NCBI RefSeq assembly: GCF_000281975.1
Contig: NZ_AKKE01000172.1
Span: 1-64,000, forward strand
Source of the DNA: Novosphingobium sp. AP12
Lineage (GTDB): Bacteria; Pseudomonadota; Alphaproteobacteria; Sphingomonadales; Sphingomonadaceae
Reading direction: 5' to 3'
Length of the DNA stretch: 64,000 nucleotides
This document shows, piece by piece, positions 24,972-37,878 of this stretch (the stretch's first letter is position 1; each line of letters starts with the position of its first letter). The notes under the pieces were generated by a model. The model did no database searches, was not told the DNA's origin, and saw only the letters and a program-made list of their open reading frames with translations. A program made the position numbers and the translations under genes.

Positions 24972-26372
24972 ATGAACGCGCCTTTCGCCGCACGCCCGCT
25001 CCTGAAGGAGGGGACGGAGTTCGACGACTTGCTGGTCGCGCCGTCTCGCGAACGCCGCCGCCTCCAATGCTACCTTGCCCTCGTCGTCGCCGACATCTGC
25101 GCAATCTTCATCGGCTTCAGCCTTACCGGCTACCTTCTTTCGGGCACCCAGGGTTTTCCCGAGAGTCTCGTCCACGCCCAGCTGATCCTGCCGATCTACC
25201 TGACCCTCGCGCTCTACAACGGCTCGTACTCCACCAGCGCGCTGCAGCAGGGCTGGACCGGGGTGTGCCGCGCGATGGTGGCGATCGTCATCGCGGTTGT
25301 GGTGGTGGTCTTCGTCCAGTTCCTGATCCGCCCGGACGCCGACGTTTCGCGCTGGGCCTTCAACGGCGGCGCGATCTGCGCGATGTTCGTCATCGCCTGG
25401 ACGCGCCTGCAGCTTCGCAGCTTCGTGCGCTGGCGCTGCGGCGAGAACGTGCTCAACGAGCTCATCATCGACGACGGCGGCCCGCAGGTGAACCTGCGCG
25501 GCGCGATCCGGATATCAGCCGCCGCGATGGGCCTGCGCCCCAATCTCAATGACCCCAATGCGCTCGACCGCATCGGTCTCATCCTGCGCAACATCGACCG
25601 TGTGGTGGTGAGCTGCCCCTCGGGGCGCCGCGCCGAGTGGGCGATGATGCTCAAGGGCGCCAACGTCGATGGCGAAGTGCTGGACGACGAGGTCGCCCGC
25701 CTCGGCGCGCAAGGCGCGCGTGTGGTCGGCAAGCACGGGCTGCTGCTGGTCTCGGCGGGGCCGCTGGGCCTTCGTGACCGCGCGATCAAGCGCCTGTTCG
25801 ACGTCGCCTTCGCGGGCGGGGCCATCCTCGCGCTGTCGCCGCTGCTGATCACGGTGGCACTGGCGGTCAAGATCCAGGACGGCGGCTCGGTGTTCTTCAC
25901 CCAGCGACGCATGGGCCGCGGCAACCGCTTCTTCAACATGTACAAGTTCCGGTCCATGACGCAGACGCTCTGCGACACCGACGGCAACGTCTCCGCCTCG
26001 AAGGACGACAAGCGCATCACGCGCGTCGGCAGCTTCATCCGCAAGACCAGCATCGACGAGCTGCCGCAGCTGTTCAACGTGCTGCTGGGCGATATGAGCC
26101 TCGTCGGCCCGCGTCCGCACGCCACCGGCTCGCTGGCGGGCGACAAGTTGTTCTGGGAAGTCGACCTGCGCTACTGGCAGCGCCACTCGCTCAAGCCCGG
26201 TCTGTCGGGGCTGGCACAGGTGCGCGGCTTCCGCGGAGCCACCGACCACGAATCCGACCTCGTCAACCGCCTCCAGGCCGACCTCGAGTATCTGGAAGGC
26301 TGGACGATCATGCGCGACATCCAGATCATCCTGCTGACCATGCGCGTTCTGGTCCACGACCGGGCGTTCTGA
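24972..26372 (+). CDS. Polyprenyl glycosylphosphotransferase (exopolysaccharide initiating enzyme)
   Basis: A 466-residue member of the bacterial sugar transferase family (PF02397; WbaP/GumD type). Four N-terminal helices (about 35-150) are followed by a Rossmann-like middle part and a fifth helix near 275-300, then the catalytic domain with QRRMGRGNRFFNMYKFRSM, KTSIDELPQLFNVLLGDMSLVGPRPHA and KPGLSGLAQVRGFRG. It transfers a sugar 1-phosphate to undecaprenyl phosphate to begin a polysaccharide repeat unit. In sphingomonads SpsB/GelB do this for sphingans, but no partner polymerase or glycosyltransferases lie beside it here. The ATG follows a 142-base gap after holA. Confidence 0.9.
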   Translation: MNAPFAARPLLKEGTEFDDLLVAPSRERRRLQCYLALVVADICAIFIGFSLTGYLLSGTQGFPESLVHAQLILPIYLTLALYNGSYSTSALQQGWTGVCRAMVAIVIAVVVVVFVQFLIRPDADVSRWAFNGGAICAMFVIAWTRLQLRSFVRWRCGENVLNELIIDDGGPQVNLRGAIRISAAAMGLRPNLNDPNALDRIGLILRNIDRVVVSCPSGRRAEWAMMLKGANVDGEVLDDEVARLGAQGARVVGKHGLLLVSAGPLGLRDRAIKRLFDVAFAGGAILALSPLLITVALAVKIQDGGSVFFTQRRMGRGNRFFNMYKFRSMTQTLCDTDGNVSASKDDKRITRVGSFIRKTSIDELPQLFNVLLGDMSLVGPRPHATGSLAGDKLFWEVDLRYWQRHSLKPGLSGLAQVRGFRGATDHESDLVNRLQADLEYLEGWTIMRDIQIILLTMRVLVHDRAF

Positions 26373-26464
26373 GGGCTAACGCCCGGCCGCCCGGCTCCAT
26401 ACGCTGGACGTAGGATATTTGTGAGATAGGGACGCCGGAGGTATTGCCCGGCAGTTTCCGGCTC

Positions 26465-26992
26465 TCAGTTGCCCTTCTGTTTGGGAACCGAGAACGTGCC
26501 CGAGACGCGGCCGCCAGGGCCGCCCGAAGCCGACGACACGCCGCTGTTGAGATCGACCACAAGGCGGCCACCGCGCAGCGTGTCGCCGTTGAGACGCTTG
26601 ATCGTGGCGTTGCCGGTCATCGTGATGATCCGCTGGTTGAAGTCGTAGATGCCCACGTCCCCGGTCGCGGTCTCGTTAGGGCGGGTGACGACCACGCCGC
26701 CGCTCGCGGTGATGCGCTGGATCTGCATCGATCCGGTGTTGGTGAAGTTCACCACCGTGCGGGCCGCGCGCAGGCGCAGTTCGGCCTGTTTGACGTCGAC
26801 GTTGCCCGAGAGGACGACGCGGTCCTGCCTGTCCTGCAACTCTATGCGGTCGGCGGCATAGTCGACAGGCGCGTCCGAATTGTGGCCCGAGAGCACCTGC
26901 GCGTCGATCTGTGGCGATCCGGCGAGGGCGGCCAGCCCGAGCACCGGGACGGCCAGCGCAACGCGGAAAAGTGTCTTGGGGGCGGCGATCAT
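26465..26992 (-). CDS. lptA: LPS transport periplasmic protein LptA
   Basis: A 175-residue OstA-fold protein that bridges inner and outer membranes for LPS transit. A signal peptide (LFRVALAVPVLGLAALAGSPQIDAQ) precedes repeating beta-jellyroll strands: ADRIELQDRQDRVVLSGNVDVKQAELRLRA, and ITMTGNATIKRLNGDTLRGGRLVVDLNSG. The start overlaps the lptC stop by 4 bases, forming lptC-lptA. lptB is not in the window. Confidence 0.9.
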   Translation of the reverse strand: MIAAPKTLFRVALAVPVLGLAALAGSPQIDAQVLSGHNSDAPVDYAADRIELQDRQDRVVLSGNVDVKQAELRLRAARTVVNFTNTGSMQIQRITASGGVVVTRPNETATGDVGIYDFNQRIITMTGNATIKRLNGDTLRGGRLVVDLNSGVSSASGGPGGRVSGTFSVPKQKGN

Positions 26993-27636
26993 TGCGGTAT
27001 CCTCAGCTTGCCGGGCGTCATGCGCAGCCGGGCATTGCCTTCGAGCGTCACGGTGCGGTTTTCAAGGTCCGCCTTCATCGAATCGGCGCGGAACACGCCG
27101 GTGGGCACGGTCCCGTCGACACCGCCCGATCCAACCGCGACTTGAGACTTCACGTCGATGGCGACCTTGCTGGTGGTCATCTTGTAGCCGTCGGGCGCGG
27201 CGAAGTTCACCGGGCCGTTCACCGCGATCTGCTCAGTGTCGTAGTTGTAGGCGCCGTTGGGCGCGACGATCTGGGCAGGACCGTCGTTCAGGCTCATCAG
27301 CGCCTTGAGCTTGTCCATCTGCACCACCGGCGTCGTCGCGCTCTGCTGTACGGCGGTGCCGGCGGTGACCACGAAGCCGCGCTGCTTGTTGTCCTTGCCG
27401 CGATAGGCGGCGTCGGCGACGCGCAGGCGCTCGTTGGTCACGGCGACCTTGTTGCGGTCGAGCAGGAAGCTGATCTCGCCGCGCGGGGACAGCGGCACCA
27501 GGATCATCACCGCCGCGACCACGCCGATGCCCGCCGGCAAGGCCTTGGCAAGAAAGCCGACGAGCCGGTCGTGCGAGCCGCCGGGCGCGGCGAAGTGCCG
27601 GCGGCGGTTGCGGATCTCTACGGCTTCTACGGACAT
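26989..27636 (-). CDS. lptC: LPS export protein LptC
   Basis: A 215-residue protein with one N-terminal transmembrane anchor (about 27-47, LAKALPAGIGVVAAVMILVPL) and a periplasmic OstA-type beta domain. Blocks such as NERLRVADAAYRGKDNKQRGFVVTAGTA and APNGAYNYDTEQIAVNGPVNFAAPDGYKM are typical of sphingomonad LptC. It lies 28 bases after the RNase D-like gene and overlaps lptA, so all three are likely one operon. Confidence 0.88.
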   Translation of the reverse strand: MSVEAVEIRNRRRHFAAPGGSHDRLVGFLAKALPAGIGVVAAVMILVPLSPRGEISFLLDRNKVAVTNERLRVADAAYRGKDNKQRGFVVTAGTAVQQSATTPVVQMDKLKALMSLNDGPAQIVAPNGAYNYDTEQIAVNGPVNFAAPDGYKMTTSKVAIDVKSQVAVGSGGVDGTVPTGVFRADSMKADLENRTVTLEGNARLRMTPGKLRIPQ

Positions 27637-27664
27637 GGCGGTTCAGGAAACTCCCGGAGGTCGA

Positions 27665-28288
27665 TCAGGCTGCTTCGTGGCTGAAGATGTCGTGGTCGGG
27701 CCACCCGGCGAGGTCGAGGCGGGCGCGGGCGGGCAGGAAGTCGAAGCAGGCCTGCGCCAGTTCGGTCCGGTGCTCGCGGGCGAGGCGCTCGACCAGGATG
27801 GTATGCATGGCGTGGAGGTAGCGCACGTCGGACGCGGCGTAATCCTTCTGCGCCTCGGTCAGCTCGGGCGCGCCCCAGTCGCTCGACTGCTGCTGCTTGG
27901 ACACTTCCTTGCCGAGCAGTTCGCGCACGAGGTCCTTGAGGCCATGGCGGTCGGTATAGGTGCGCACCAGCTTGCTGGCGATCTTGGTGCAGAACACAGG
28001 CGCGGCGGTGACGCCGAGGTAGTGCTCCACGGCGGCAAGGTCGAAGCGCGCGAAGTGATAGAGCTTGAGGCGCGCCGGATCGGCCAGCACCGCCTTGAGG
28101 TTCGGTGCGTCGAACGTGCTGCCCGGGCCGAAGCGCACGAGGTGCTCGTCCCCCTTGCCGTCCGAAATCTGCACCAGGCAGAGCCGGTCGCGAGGGGTGA
28201 TGAGCCCCATCGTTTCGGTGTCGATAGCGACGGGCCCCGGCGCGAGCACGCCTTCGGGGAGATCTTCTTCGTGGAGATGGACAGCCAT
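27665..28288 (-). CDS. RNase D-like 3'-5' exonuclease
   Basis: A 207-residue DEDDy exonuclease without the HRDC domains of full-length RNase D. The Exo I motif AIDTETMGL holds Asp and Glu, Exo II is YHFARFDLAAVEHY, and Exo III is YAASDVRYLHAM with Tyr and Asp. It probably trims stable RNA 3' ends. ATG 28288 was chosen because the homology begins there and the longer frame overlaps the divergent ung promoter region. The downstream neighbours are lptC-lptA, an arrangement common in sphingomonads. Confidence 0.88.
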   Translation of the reverse strand: MAVHLHEEDLPEGVLAPGPVAIDTETMGLITPRDRLCLVQISDGKGDEHLVRFGPGSTFDAPNLKAVLADPARLKLYHFARFDLAAVEHYLGVTAAPVFCTKIASKLVRTYTDRHGLKDLVRELLGKEVSKQQQSSDWGAPELTEAQKDYAASDVRYLHAMHTILVERLAREHRTELAQACFDFLPARARLDLAGWPDHDIFSHEAA

Positions 28289-28371
28289 AGTCCGGAAATG
28301 CTTAGGGACTGGGCCGGTGTTGCGCAATGCCGGCTGAACCGGTGCGCCAGTTTTTCGGAAGAGGCGGGGAC

Positions 28372-29061
28372 ATGACCGCAACACACGATGTTCAGGATAT
28401 CCCCGAAAGCTGGGCCGCGGCGCTCGCTCCCGTGCTCGCCGCGCCCGAGGCGCGCAAGCTGGGCGGCTGGCTCAAGGCCGAGGAAGCGGCGGGCAAGCGT
28501 ATCTTCCCGCCGCGCGGGACTCGGCTTCGGGCCTTCGAACTGACCCCTCTCGACGAAGTGCGCGTGGTGATCCTGGGGCAGGACCCCTACCATGGCACCG
28601 GGCAGGCGCATGGCCTCGCCTTCTCGGTGCAGGAGGGTGTGCGGGTGCCGCCCTCGCTGGTCAATATGTACAAGGAACTGGCGACCGACTGCGGCGTCAC
28701 CGCGCCCGGCCACGGCAACCTCGAACACTGGGCGCGGCAGGGCGTGCTGCTGCTCAACAACGCGCTGACGGTGGAGGAGGGCCAGGCCGGCTCGCACCAG
28801 AACCGGGGCTGGGAAGCCGTCACCGACGCTGCCGTCGCCGCCGTGGCCGCGAAGGAGGAGCCCTGCGTGTTCTTGCTCTGGGGCAACCACGCCAAGAAGA
28901 AGGCGATGCGCGTGCCCGGGCTGGCGCAGAGCCACCACCTCGTGCTGACCGCCCCGCATCCGAGCCCGCTGTCGGCCTACGCCGGATTCTTCGGCAGCCG
29001 CCCCTTCAGCAAGGCCAATGCCTTCCTGGCCGCGCACGGACGGGGGACGATCGACTGGTAG
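28372..29061 (+). CDS. ung: Uracil-DNA glycosylase
   Basis: A 229-residue family 1 enzyme that removes uracil from DNA. The catalytic water-activating loop GQDPYHGTGQAHGLAFSV, LLLNNALTVEEGQAGSH, and the minor-groove intercalation loop HPSPLSAYAGFFG are all intact. ATG 28372 follows GGCGGGGAC; the longer frame from 28327 has no homology. It is divergent from the RNase D-like gene across 83 bases. Confidence 0.96.
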   Translation: MTATHDVQDIPESWAAALAPVLAAPEARKLGGWLKAEEAAGKRIFPPRGTRLRAFELTPLDEVRVVILGQDPYHGTGQAHGLAFSVQEGVRVPPSLVNMYKELATDCGVTAPGHGNLEHWARQGVLLLNNALTVEEGQAGSHQNRGWEAVTDAAVAAVAAKEEPCVFLLWGNHAKKKAMRVPGLAQSHHLVLTAPHPSPLSAYAGFFGSRPFSKANAFLAAHGRGTIDW

Positions 29062-29160
29062 GCGATGCGGCCAGTCGGCCACGGCCAGTCGCTTTGCCCC
29101 CGACCTTCGAGGGTGATGACCCACGAGGAGCGTGGACCGAGGTGAGGCGTGAACTCGGCC

Positions 29161-29469
29161 TCAGGCTGACGGACCAGCCAGCGCCTCGTCCATCTCGTAG
29201 TGGCTCATGGCGCCGCCGATGGTGAGGTCGCCGAAGGCGGCGCGGAACTTGCCGAAATCCTCGAGGTCGCGGACGGCCTGGTGGGCTTCCATCGAGGTCC
29301 ACACGACGTTGAAAGTGAACTTCGAGGGGTTCTCCACCCCGCGCCCGAAGCGGGCACTTACCACGCCCTCGCAGGCGGCGAGGTGGGGCACGCCGGTTTC
29401 GCGCATGGCCCTGGCGAACTCGTCCTCGGCGCCCGGGCGCACTTCGATCTCGGCGATTTCCAGCAGCAT
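29161..29469 (-). CDS. Antibiotic biosynthesis monooxygenase (ABM)-domain protein
   Basis: A 102-residue protein with the dimeric ferredoxin-like ABM fold: MLLEIAEIEVRPGAEDEFARAMRE, the central FGRGVENPSKFTFNVVWTSMEAHQAVRDLEDFGKFRAAF and a short tail. Members act as small monooxygenases, isomerases or unknown quinone-related enzymes. No catalytic residue can be assigned. It is a single-gene unit between ung (convergent) and gltD. Confidence 0.82.
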   Translation of the reverse strand: MLLEIAEIEVRPGAEDEFARAMRETGVPHLAACEGVVSARFGRGVENPSKFTFNVVWTSMEAHQAVRDLEDFGKFRAAFGDLTIGGAMSHYEMDEALAGPSA

Positions 29470-29560
29470 CGGTGTTCTCCCTCTCAGGGGGCAATGAACC
29501 GGCCCGGGCGGGCTTGGTCAAGCGAGGGCGGGAAGTGATCGCCTTGGCGGGAGCGGGAAA

Positions 29561-29591
29561 CGAAAAAGGGGCGCGCCTCGCGGCACGCCCC
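29561..29591 (-). terminator. Rho-independent terminator of gltBD
   Basis: On the minus strand GGGGCG-t-GCC (29591-29582) pairs with GGC-g-CGCCCC (29577-29568) around a GCGA loop and is followed by TTTTTCG. It starts 24 bases after the gltD stop. Confidence 0.9.
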
Positions 29592-29614
29592 CTCTCATTC
29601 GATAGCGAATCCGA

Positions 29615-31048
29615 TCAGCGCGGGAGCTGGCTCGAGCCCATCAGTACCTGGTCGACCGAGCGGGCGCACTGGCGGCCTTCACGGATCGCCCAGACGACCA
29701 GAGACTGGCCCCGGCGCATGTCGCCGCAGGCGAAGATCTGCTCGTCGGTGGTCTGGTACTTGAGCACGTCGGCCTTGACGTTGCCGCGCGGGTCCAGCTC
29801 GACGCCCGACTGATTGATCATGCCGGGCTTGCGCGGGCCGGTGAAGCCCATGGCTAGGAAGATCAGGTCCGCCTGCAGCGTGAACTCGCTGCCTTCGATC
29901 TCCTGCATCTTGCCGCCGACCCACTCGACGCGCACGCATTCGAGGCCGCGCACGTCGTTGTCGCCGACGACGCGCTTGGTCAGGATCGACCAGTCGCGGT
30001 CGGCGCCTTCCTCGTGGCTGGACGAGGTGCGCAGCTTGAGCGGCCAGAACGGCCACGACATCGCCTTGTCCTCCATAACGGGGGGCTTGGGCATGATCTC
30101 CAGCTGGGTGACCGATGCCGCGCCCTGCCGGTTGGAAGTGCCCACGCAGTCCGAGCCGGTGTCACCGCCGCCGATGACGATGACGTGCTTGCCGGTGGCC
30201 GAGACGGTGCCGCGCGGGGCGGCGCGCAGTTCGTCGTCGCCGGCATTGCGCTTGTTCTGCTGGGTCAGGAATTCCATCGCCAGGCGCACGCCGGGCAGTT
30301 CGGAGCCGGGGATGTCGAGCCGGCGCGCTTCCTCGGAACCGCCCGCGAAGACCACCGCGTCGAAGTTCTCCTTCAGCGAAGCGACCGAAACGGTCACGCC
30401 CACTTCGGTGGAGGTCTTGAACACCACGCCCTCGGCTTCCATCTGCGCCGCGCGGCGGTTGATGAGGTGCTTCTCCATCTTGAAGTCGGGGATGCCGTAA
30501 CGCATCAGCCCGCCGACACGGTCGTTCTTCTCGAACACCGTGACCGAGTGGCCGGCGCGCGCCAGCTGCTGCGCGCAGGCGAGGCCCGCCGGGCCGGAAC
30601 CCACCACCGCGATGGACTTGCCGGTGCGCCGCACCGGCGCCTGCGGCGTGATCCAGCCCTCGGCCCACCCTTTGTCGACGATCGCGCATTCGATCGACTT
30701 GATGGTCACCGGCTCGTCGATGATGTTGAGCGTGCAGGCCGCCTCGCACGGGGCGGGGCAGATGCGGCCGGTGAATTCCGGGAAGTTGTTGGTCGAGTGG
30801 AGCACGTCCAGCGCGTTGCGGAAGTCGTCCTCGTAGACCAGGTGGTTCCAGTCCGGGATGATGTTGTTGACCGGACAGCCGGTATGGCAGTGCGGCACGC
30901 CGCAGTTCATGCAGCGCGACGCCTGGTCCTTGAGCGCCTGCGGGGCGAGCGGGATGACGAATTCGTTGTAGTTCTTCAGCCGCGCATCGACCGGACCATA
31001 CGTGCGGTCCTGGCGGTCGAGTTCGAGAAAGCCGGTTTCCTTGCCCAT
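29615..31048 (-). CDS. gltD: Glutamate synthase (NADPH) small subunit
   Basis: A 477-residue FAD/NADPH oxidoreductase that feeds electrons to GltB. The N-terminal cysteine clusters CMNCGVPHCHTGCPVNN and CPAPCEAACTLN hold two 4Fe-4S clusters. The first dinucleotide fold is VVGSGPAGLACAQQLARAGH (FAD) and the second VIGGGDTGSDCVG (NADPH); DLIFLAMGFTGPRKPG is conserved near the C-terminus. It follows gltB after 18 bases and is ended by a strong terminator. Confidence 0.97.
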   Translation of the reverse strand: MGKETGFLELDRQDRTYGPVDARLKNYNEFVIPLAPQALKDQASRCMNCGVPHCHTGCPVNNIIPDWNHLVYEDDFRNALDVLHSTNNFPEFTGRICPAPCEAACTLNIIDEPVTIKSIECAIVDKGWAEGWITPQAPVRRTGKSIAVVGSGPAGLACAQQLARAGHSVTVFEKNDRVGGLMRYGIPDFKMEKHLINRRAAQMEAEGVVFKTSTEVGVTVSVASLKENFDAVVFAGGSEEARRLDIPGSELPGVRLAMEFLTQQNKRNAGDDELRAAPRGTVSATGKHVIVIGGGDTGSDCVGTSNRQGAASVTQLEIMPKPPVMEDKAMSWPFWPLKLRTSSSHEEGADRDWSILTKRVVGDNDVRGLECVRVEWVGGKMQEIEGSEFTLQADLIFLAMGFTGPRKPGMINQSGVELDPRGNVKADVLKYQTTDEQIFACGDMRRGQSLVVWAIREGRQCARSVDQVLMGSSQLPR

Positions 31049-31066
31049 GCTATGCGATCCTAAATC

Positions 31067-35704
<4,638 letters not shown>

Positions 35705-35980
35705 CGATAAAAACCCATCCTGTCATTTTTTTGGCCGGGGTTCACCTGGCATGCCCGCAGACGCGCACGAATCGTGCATCGACCCCACGCGGCATAGTGA
35801 CCCCACGGTCCCCATGACGATTGGGGGACGGTTTTGCAACTGCGATGAGGCCACCTGCGCAGGATTGCGCGCGTGAATGCCGGAATTCGCGGCATTTTAT
35901 TATCAGGAAACCCCGCCCGGATATTCTCCGGAGGGGGTTCTGGACAGGATGGGACCCGGATTATGTCGCGGAAGACTCGC
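35705..35980. other. 276-base intergenic region upstream of gltB
   Basis: The DNA between gltB and the large acidic protein holds a 7-base inverted repeat AATGCCG/CGGCATT (35876-35896) and the hairpin listed as terminator of the upstream gene. The gltB promoter must lie in this region, but no -10/-35 pair was convincing. No gene is evident. Confidence 0.4.
35900..35939 (-). terminator. Terminator-like hairpin after the acidic membrane protein gene
   Basis: On the minus strand AACCCC, then CCGGA/TCCGG arms around a 5-base loop, then GGGGTT form a compact stem with one internal bulge (plus-strand 35909-35939), followed by TCCTGATAATA. It lies about 40 bases after the stop of the 619-residue gene. 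Confidence 0.65.
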
Positions 35981-37840
35981 TCAGGCGGCTCCGCTCATGC
36001 GCTGGAGGGTGGCGAGCGCGGCGCGGAGGGCGCGTTCGGTGGCCTCCTGGTCGGGGGCCTCGCCGCCGCCCGGTGCGTCGAACATGCGGTTGGGCGAAAC
36101 GGGGGTCGAGGACTGGGGCGCGGGGGCCAGCGTCGGGCGACCGAACGGCACGGCATCGCGCGCCTGCTCACCTAGGATATCAGAAGCGGGTTCGTCTTCT
36201 TCGCTCTCGTCCGCATGCTCGAACTGGATGGCGCGCGCGAGGTTCTGACGCGGCCCGGCGTGGCGCGAGAGGTTGAGCAGCGAGGAATAGCCCTGTGCGA
36301 GCGCCGTGTCCTCTTGCGCGTCGGCATCCTCCTCGGCGAAGGGACTGGCGGGGAAGGGCGCGAACTCTGCCAGGGTATCCACGGCGGTCAGGCCGAGGGC
36401 ACGCGGCGGGACGTAGCCTGCCACCAGCTCTTCATCGGCGGCGTCATCGTCGAAGGCGACGGGGCGCAGGCCGGCGGGGATGAACGAGGACTCGTCGCGA
36501 GCGTCACCGGAGGGCGCGGCAATGGTGTCCTGCGTGCCGAGTTCGCTGTCGATCACCGGCGTCGCGAAAGGCGCCGGGGCGGCGAACGGCGCGGGCGCAA
36601 GGCGTTCGAACTTCGGGGCGTAAGGAGCGGGCGACGGCGGAACCTCGCGCAGCGGCGTGAATTCGACCGCGACTGGTTTGGCCGCGATCTCGGCAGCCTC
36701 GGCGGCGAGCCGGGCCTGTTCGCGGCGCTCGGCCATGGCAAGGGCGAGGCGCTCGAGCAGTTCGACCGGCGACAGGTCGTCGAGGTCGGCCTCGGCGATG
36801 CGGCGGGCGGAGTGCGATTCGAGGACGAGCTCTGCGGGTCCATCGGGCACTTCGGTTTCGGAGACGTCTTCGACCTCGGCCTCGAGCGGCTCCGCGATCT
36901 CGTCGTGAACTTCGAGGTCCAGGAGAGTTTCGGGTTTGGTGATGACGGCCTCGGGGGCATCGGCTTCGACAGCTTGCCCTTCGAGGTCTTCAGCCGAGTG
37001 GAGGCGCGGGAGCAGCTTGAAGCCGGGCGCTGGCGCGGAAGCGGCGTCCTTGTCGAGCTGCGCCTGGAACACCTTCTGGAAAATCTGGGCGCCCGGGGGG
37101 GTGAATGGCACGGCTTCGGCCACAGGGGCTGCGAAGTCCGGTTCGGCTTCTTCGGGCTCGGCCCACTCCGATTCGGGCTCGGCCCAGGCGGGCGTGGGCT
37201 CGTGCCAGGCCGATTCGGCGTCGAGCCAGGCGGGAAGCGCGGCTTCGGCTTCGGCCTCGTCGATCTCGACAGCGGGGATGTGCGGGCGGAAGGCGGGCTG
37301 GACCGGCTCGTCCTCGTCGAAGCCGTCGAGATCGAACTCGGCGACGTTCAGGATCTGCGGATCGCGGCTCACCGGCTCATGGCCGGGGATCGGCGCGCGG
37401 TCGTCGTAGGCGGGAAGGTCGTCCTGGGTATGGAGGGCGAGCGCGCGGCGGCGGCCGGCGATGCGGCCTGGCGTGGAAGGTTCGACCTCGTCGGCAGGAG
37501 CGAAATCGACCGATTCTGTGCCTTGGGCAGTGTCGGCACGGCTCTCTATCGCGGCGGCGGGCTGGCCGATGCGGCGGGCGGCGACGAAGCCGACCAGCGC
37601 GCCGAGGCCCGTCGCCGCCAGCGCGAGAAGGATGCGGGTAGTGGTGCCCAGCGGCGGTGCGGCCATCGGGATCACCCGGTCGATGCCGGTCGCCAGCACC
37701 AGATGCTCGATCACCGCGGGGCTGACGGCGATGCTGCCGAGTCCGAACAGGGCACCGATCCAGAGCGCCACGATCGCGGGGAACAGCGGGTGACGGCTGA
37801 TCGGCTCTGCGCCTGCGTTCCTGCGTTTTTGCTCGGCCAC
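35981..37840 (-). CDS. Large acidic, membrane-anchored protein of unknown function
   Basis: A 619-residue protein. Two hydrophobic segments lie near the N-terminus (about 18-50 and 65-88, AIVALWIGALFGLGSI and TTTRILLALAATGLGALVGFV), followed by roughly 500 residues rich in Ala, Pro, Glu and Asp that are probably disordered. The disordered part has imperfect repeats such as AWAEPESEWAEPEEAEPD. Three helical patches stand out: DLSPVELLERLALAMAERRE, GYSSLLNLSRHAGPRQNLAR and the C-terminal EATERALRAALATLQRMS. I do not recognise a family. It may be an inner-membrane scaffold. Its stop is followed by a terminator, and it ends the string starting at 39126 on the same strand. Confidence 0.75.
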   Translation of the reverse strand: MAEQKRRNAGAEPISRHPLFPAIVALWIGALFGLGSIAVSPAVIEHLVLATGIDRVIPMAAPPLGTTTRILLALAATGLGALVGFVAARRIGQPAAAIESRADTAQGTESVDFAPADEVEPSTPGRIAGRRRALALHTQDDLPAYDDRAPIPGHEPVSRDPQILNVAEFDLDGFDEDEPVQPAFRPHIPAVEIDEAEAEAALPAWLDAESAWHEPTPAWAEPESEWAEPEEAEPDFAAPVAEAVPFTPPGAQIFQKVFQAQLDKDAASAPAPGFKLLPRLHSAEDLEGQAVEADAPEAVITKPETLLDLEVHDEIAEPLEAEVEDVSETEVPDGPAELVLESHSARRIAEADLDDLSPVELLERLALAMAERREQARLAAEAAEIAAKPVAVEFTPLREVPPSPAPYAPKFERLAPAPFAAPAPFATPVIDSELGTQDTIAAPSGDARDESSFIPAGLRPVAFDDDAADEELVAGYVPPRALGLTAVDTLAEFAPFPASPFAEEDADAQEDTALAQGYSSLLNLSRHAGPRQNLARAIQFEHADESEEDEPASDILGEQARDAVPFGRPTLAPAPQSSTPVSPNRMFDAPGGGEAPDQEATERALRAALATLQRMSGAA

Positions 37841-37878
37841 TGAATTACCTCGTATTGTCTTGCCGTTACGCCGCTGTG

